DNA of 64,000 nt, taken from positions 48,339,501 through 48,403,500 of the forward strand of contig NC_068558.1 in the NCBI RefSeq assembly GCF_022201045.2, in the 5' to 3' direction. The translations under genes were made by a program, and so were the position numbers. Under the pieces are notes generated by a model, which did not search any database, was not told where the DNA came from, and saw only the letters and a program-made list of their open reading frames with translations. Shown piece by piece: positions 62,199-64,000 of this stretch (position 1 is the stretch's first letter; every line of letters starts with the position of its first letter). This DNA is from Citrus sinensis. Taxonomy: Eukaryota; Streptophyta; Magnoliopsida; Sapindales; Rutaceae.

Positions 62199-63862
62199 TC
62201 AGTGCCTGATAGTAAGCTCAGCCCTGAGGTGGAGGATACCATTGATGAAGTAAAGACTATCATCCGCCATGAAGGATGTCCATGGTATGGCAAATAAGTT
62301 TCGGTATCCAACTGCCTTGCCTCCAGTGAATGTGTAGTTGCCTTTGTATTTGCTAACAAACTCCTCAGTAGGCTTTGACCTGGCTGCAAACTCGTAATCC
62401 ACAGCAAAACTCACTGACCCCTTTTCCTGCATCCCCAAGAACAACCCAAAACAATGGAAAGAGCTCTGCTGGTCCATGTTGCAGTGTGCAGAGAGGAAGA
62501 ACCCTTGCCCACCCAAGTGAAATGCTTGAGAGTAGACGCGTCCAGATGGGAACAAATTTTCACACTCCTCCCGCTTCAAGTCCAGGTAAACCACACATTG
62601 TTGCCGAGGACGCTCAAATTCTACTACTTTGACGGGCCGATACTTGTATGCACGTTCAACAAAGCGTCGATTCAAGGTGACCGACTCCTCTGCCGCCAAG
62701 GTTCGTTGTCGATGTGGGGCTTCAGCCTTAAAGAACAGAGCTTCAAGCACTAACTTGGACGCAACATCATGATCAAAGTCATTACAGGTTAAAACCTTCT
62801 TTAGCTTCCGGCAGGTCATGTGAGGAAAGCGAATGAAGCGTGCAAGACGTGAGCCCAAAACCTCACGTCGCTCCTCCACTCTCGGGTACTGGGCTCTGGC
62901 CCACTTTAACACAAAATCATATACAGCATCTTCAGAAGCAATTTGAAGATCATCACTAGACAATATTGCCTCAACTCCAGCAAGGGGCAAGGCCATTACC
63001 TCATCTTGGAACCTGGTAAAAATGAAAACCTCATGCATAAGCTTCCCAAATATTAGAAGCGTTAAAGTCTCACAAGCATTTAAACCTTCTAAATAAGGAA
63101 TCCAGTAGAACAGTCAAGAATACAATCCCATACAAGCAAGAACCTACTTGGTCATGTCCTTATATCGAGATGCAAGGTACTGTCTCGCAGCATCGGTCAA
63201 TGGCTGGACTGCTTCACCCATCAGGACACTGGAGGGAAGCTCCAGATAAAGCAATGCAGACTCTGGAGTCATGGGCATATTCCTCAATAGACGGCTGCAG
63301 TATCGCATGCATGAAGCAACCTCAAACTTGTCCGCAGCCATAAGCACATCAAGCAATGCAGGAGCTGCAGTAGTCGATAAAGTATTGCTGTACATAAAAT
63401 TCAGAAGTTCCATGAGGGCAGCTTCCTCTGCTCAAGAAAAGAAAGAACTTATTAAAAGTAGCACTGGTAAATTTAATTATCCAATAATAAGCAAAGGACC
63501 TCAAGCAAGAAATCTTACAAAGATAAAGAATAATTATTTATCAAATAACAGCCAATAAAAATTGACCATACCAGATGCATTGATACGCAGCGCTACATGT
63601 CGTTGTTCTGACTCCTTCATCCCATTTGAGAATAGCTACAACAGATAAACAAAAAAGATTCAGAATCATGTGATAGAAAACATCTATTAGTGATTGCACC
63701 AAAATTTTAAAAACACCACAGAGCAAAATCATAACCCTACTTTGTAGAAAAATGGACTTTTTGCCGCTAAGATTGGAGAGCTTATGTGTAATGTTTTAAC
63801 TCTCACAACTGTAGAACAATCCATGCTCCAGCTTGACTCATTTCCATTTGCAGCTTCATCAC
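62199..63862 (-). CDS. BTB/POZ-BACK protein, LRB/POB1-like (5' part outside window)
   Basis: Four exons are readable: 63862-63741, 63635-63572, 63427-63148 and 63012-62199. A good acceptor at 63863 shows that upstream exons lie beyond the right edge. The BTB domain covers the first exons ([19 protein letters not shown], then [18 protein letters not shown]). The BACK region follows ([20 protein letters not shown]). The C-terminal part ([18 protein letters not shown], ending [11 protein letters not shown]) matches plant LRB1/LRB2/POB1. These proteins are nuclear substrate adaptors for CUL3 ubiquitin ligases; in Arabidopsis they act on phytochrome B and PIF3 in light signalling. Which of the paralogues this is cannot be decided from the part seen. 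Confidence 0.9.
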
Positions 63863-64000
63863 CTGCAAGAGTCACAACATTCAGAGTAGAACGACCATGG
63901 ACAAATCCAAAACAGATAGCCAAAGAGTTATAGAAAGAAACATATTCATTTACTCTAAAGATTACACGAGTTCTTCATCAAACAACCCATTAAACAAAAA

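Overview
This is a stretch of plant nuclear DNA. It has AT-rich spacers, GT-AG introns, a thylakoid protein gene (CURT1A), an ERF transcription factor, a G-box bZIP and plant-type transposons. Gene spacing and protein style suggest a eudicot, perhaps a woody one such as Citrus; the genus is a guess.

Layout: (1) 352-3996, minus: MTM1/SLC25A39-type mitochondrial carrier, 3' end beyond the left edge. (2) 4.1-12.8 kb: spacer with a hairpin MITE (5032-5448), unrecognised exon-like fragments (6435-7612), a MITE-like copy (9390-9569) and a non-autonomous hAT element with an 8-bp target duplication (10867-11744). (3) 12882-13769, minus: CRF-type ERF factor. (4) 16401-19578, minus: complete four-exon ubiquitin-conjugating E2. 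(5) 21659-22402, minus: NDR1/HIN1-like LEA_2 membrane protein. (6) 25083-27687, minus: eight-exon glucose-6-phosphate 1-epimerase. (7) 29941-33232, minus: twelve-exon GBF-type bZIP with a 5'-UTR intron. (8) 34.5-42.1 kb: spacer with a SINE flanked by 13-bp duplications, a second copy of the 9.4-kb MITE and an ACGT-rich block. (9) 42174-44174, plus: five-exon GDSL esterase/lipase, converging on a DUF1191 membrane protein (44582-45490, minus). (10) 47560-48829: small, old, broken LTR element. (11) 49146-50754, plus: CURT1A. (12) 51250-58629: a 7.4-kb, apparently intact MULE DNA transposon. (13) 59404-59841, minus: eIF1A. (14) 62199-63862, minus: BTB-BACK (LRB/POB1-like) gene, 5' end beyond the right edge.

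The host genes are unrelated housekeeping, chloroplast, signalling and regulatory genes with no sign of a cluster. The most notable system is the MULE. A perfect 9-bp duplication (AATAAGAGT) flanks it. It carries a full-length MuDR-type transposase (plus strand, 878 codons) converging on a nine-exon gene (minus strand, 833 codons) that joins a DUF1985 region to a C48/Ulp1-like cysteine protease with visible His, Asp and Cys active-site residues. Between each terminal repeat and the gene start nearest to it lies an array of short palindromic GCGACAGG/CCTGTCGC repeats. MULEs carrying Ulp1-like genes (Kaonashi type) are already known in plants, so the gene pairing is not new. The paired subterminal palindrome arrays and the in-frame palindromic 21-bp repeat inside the protease gene are the parts worth a second look.
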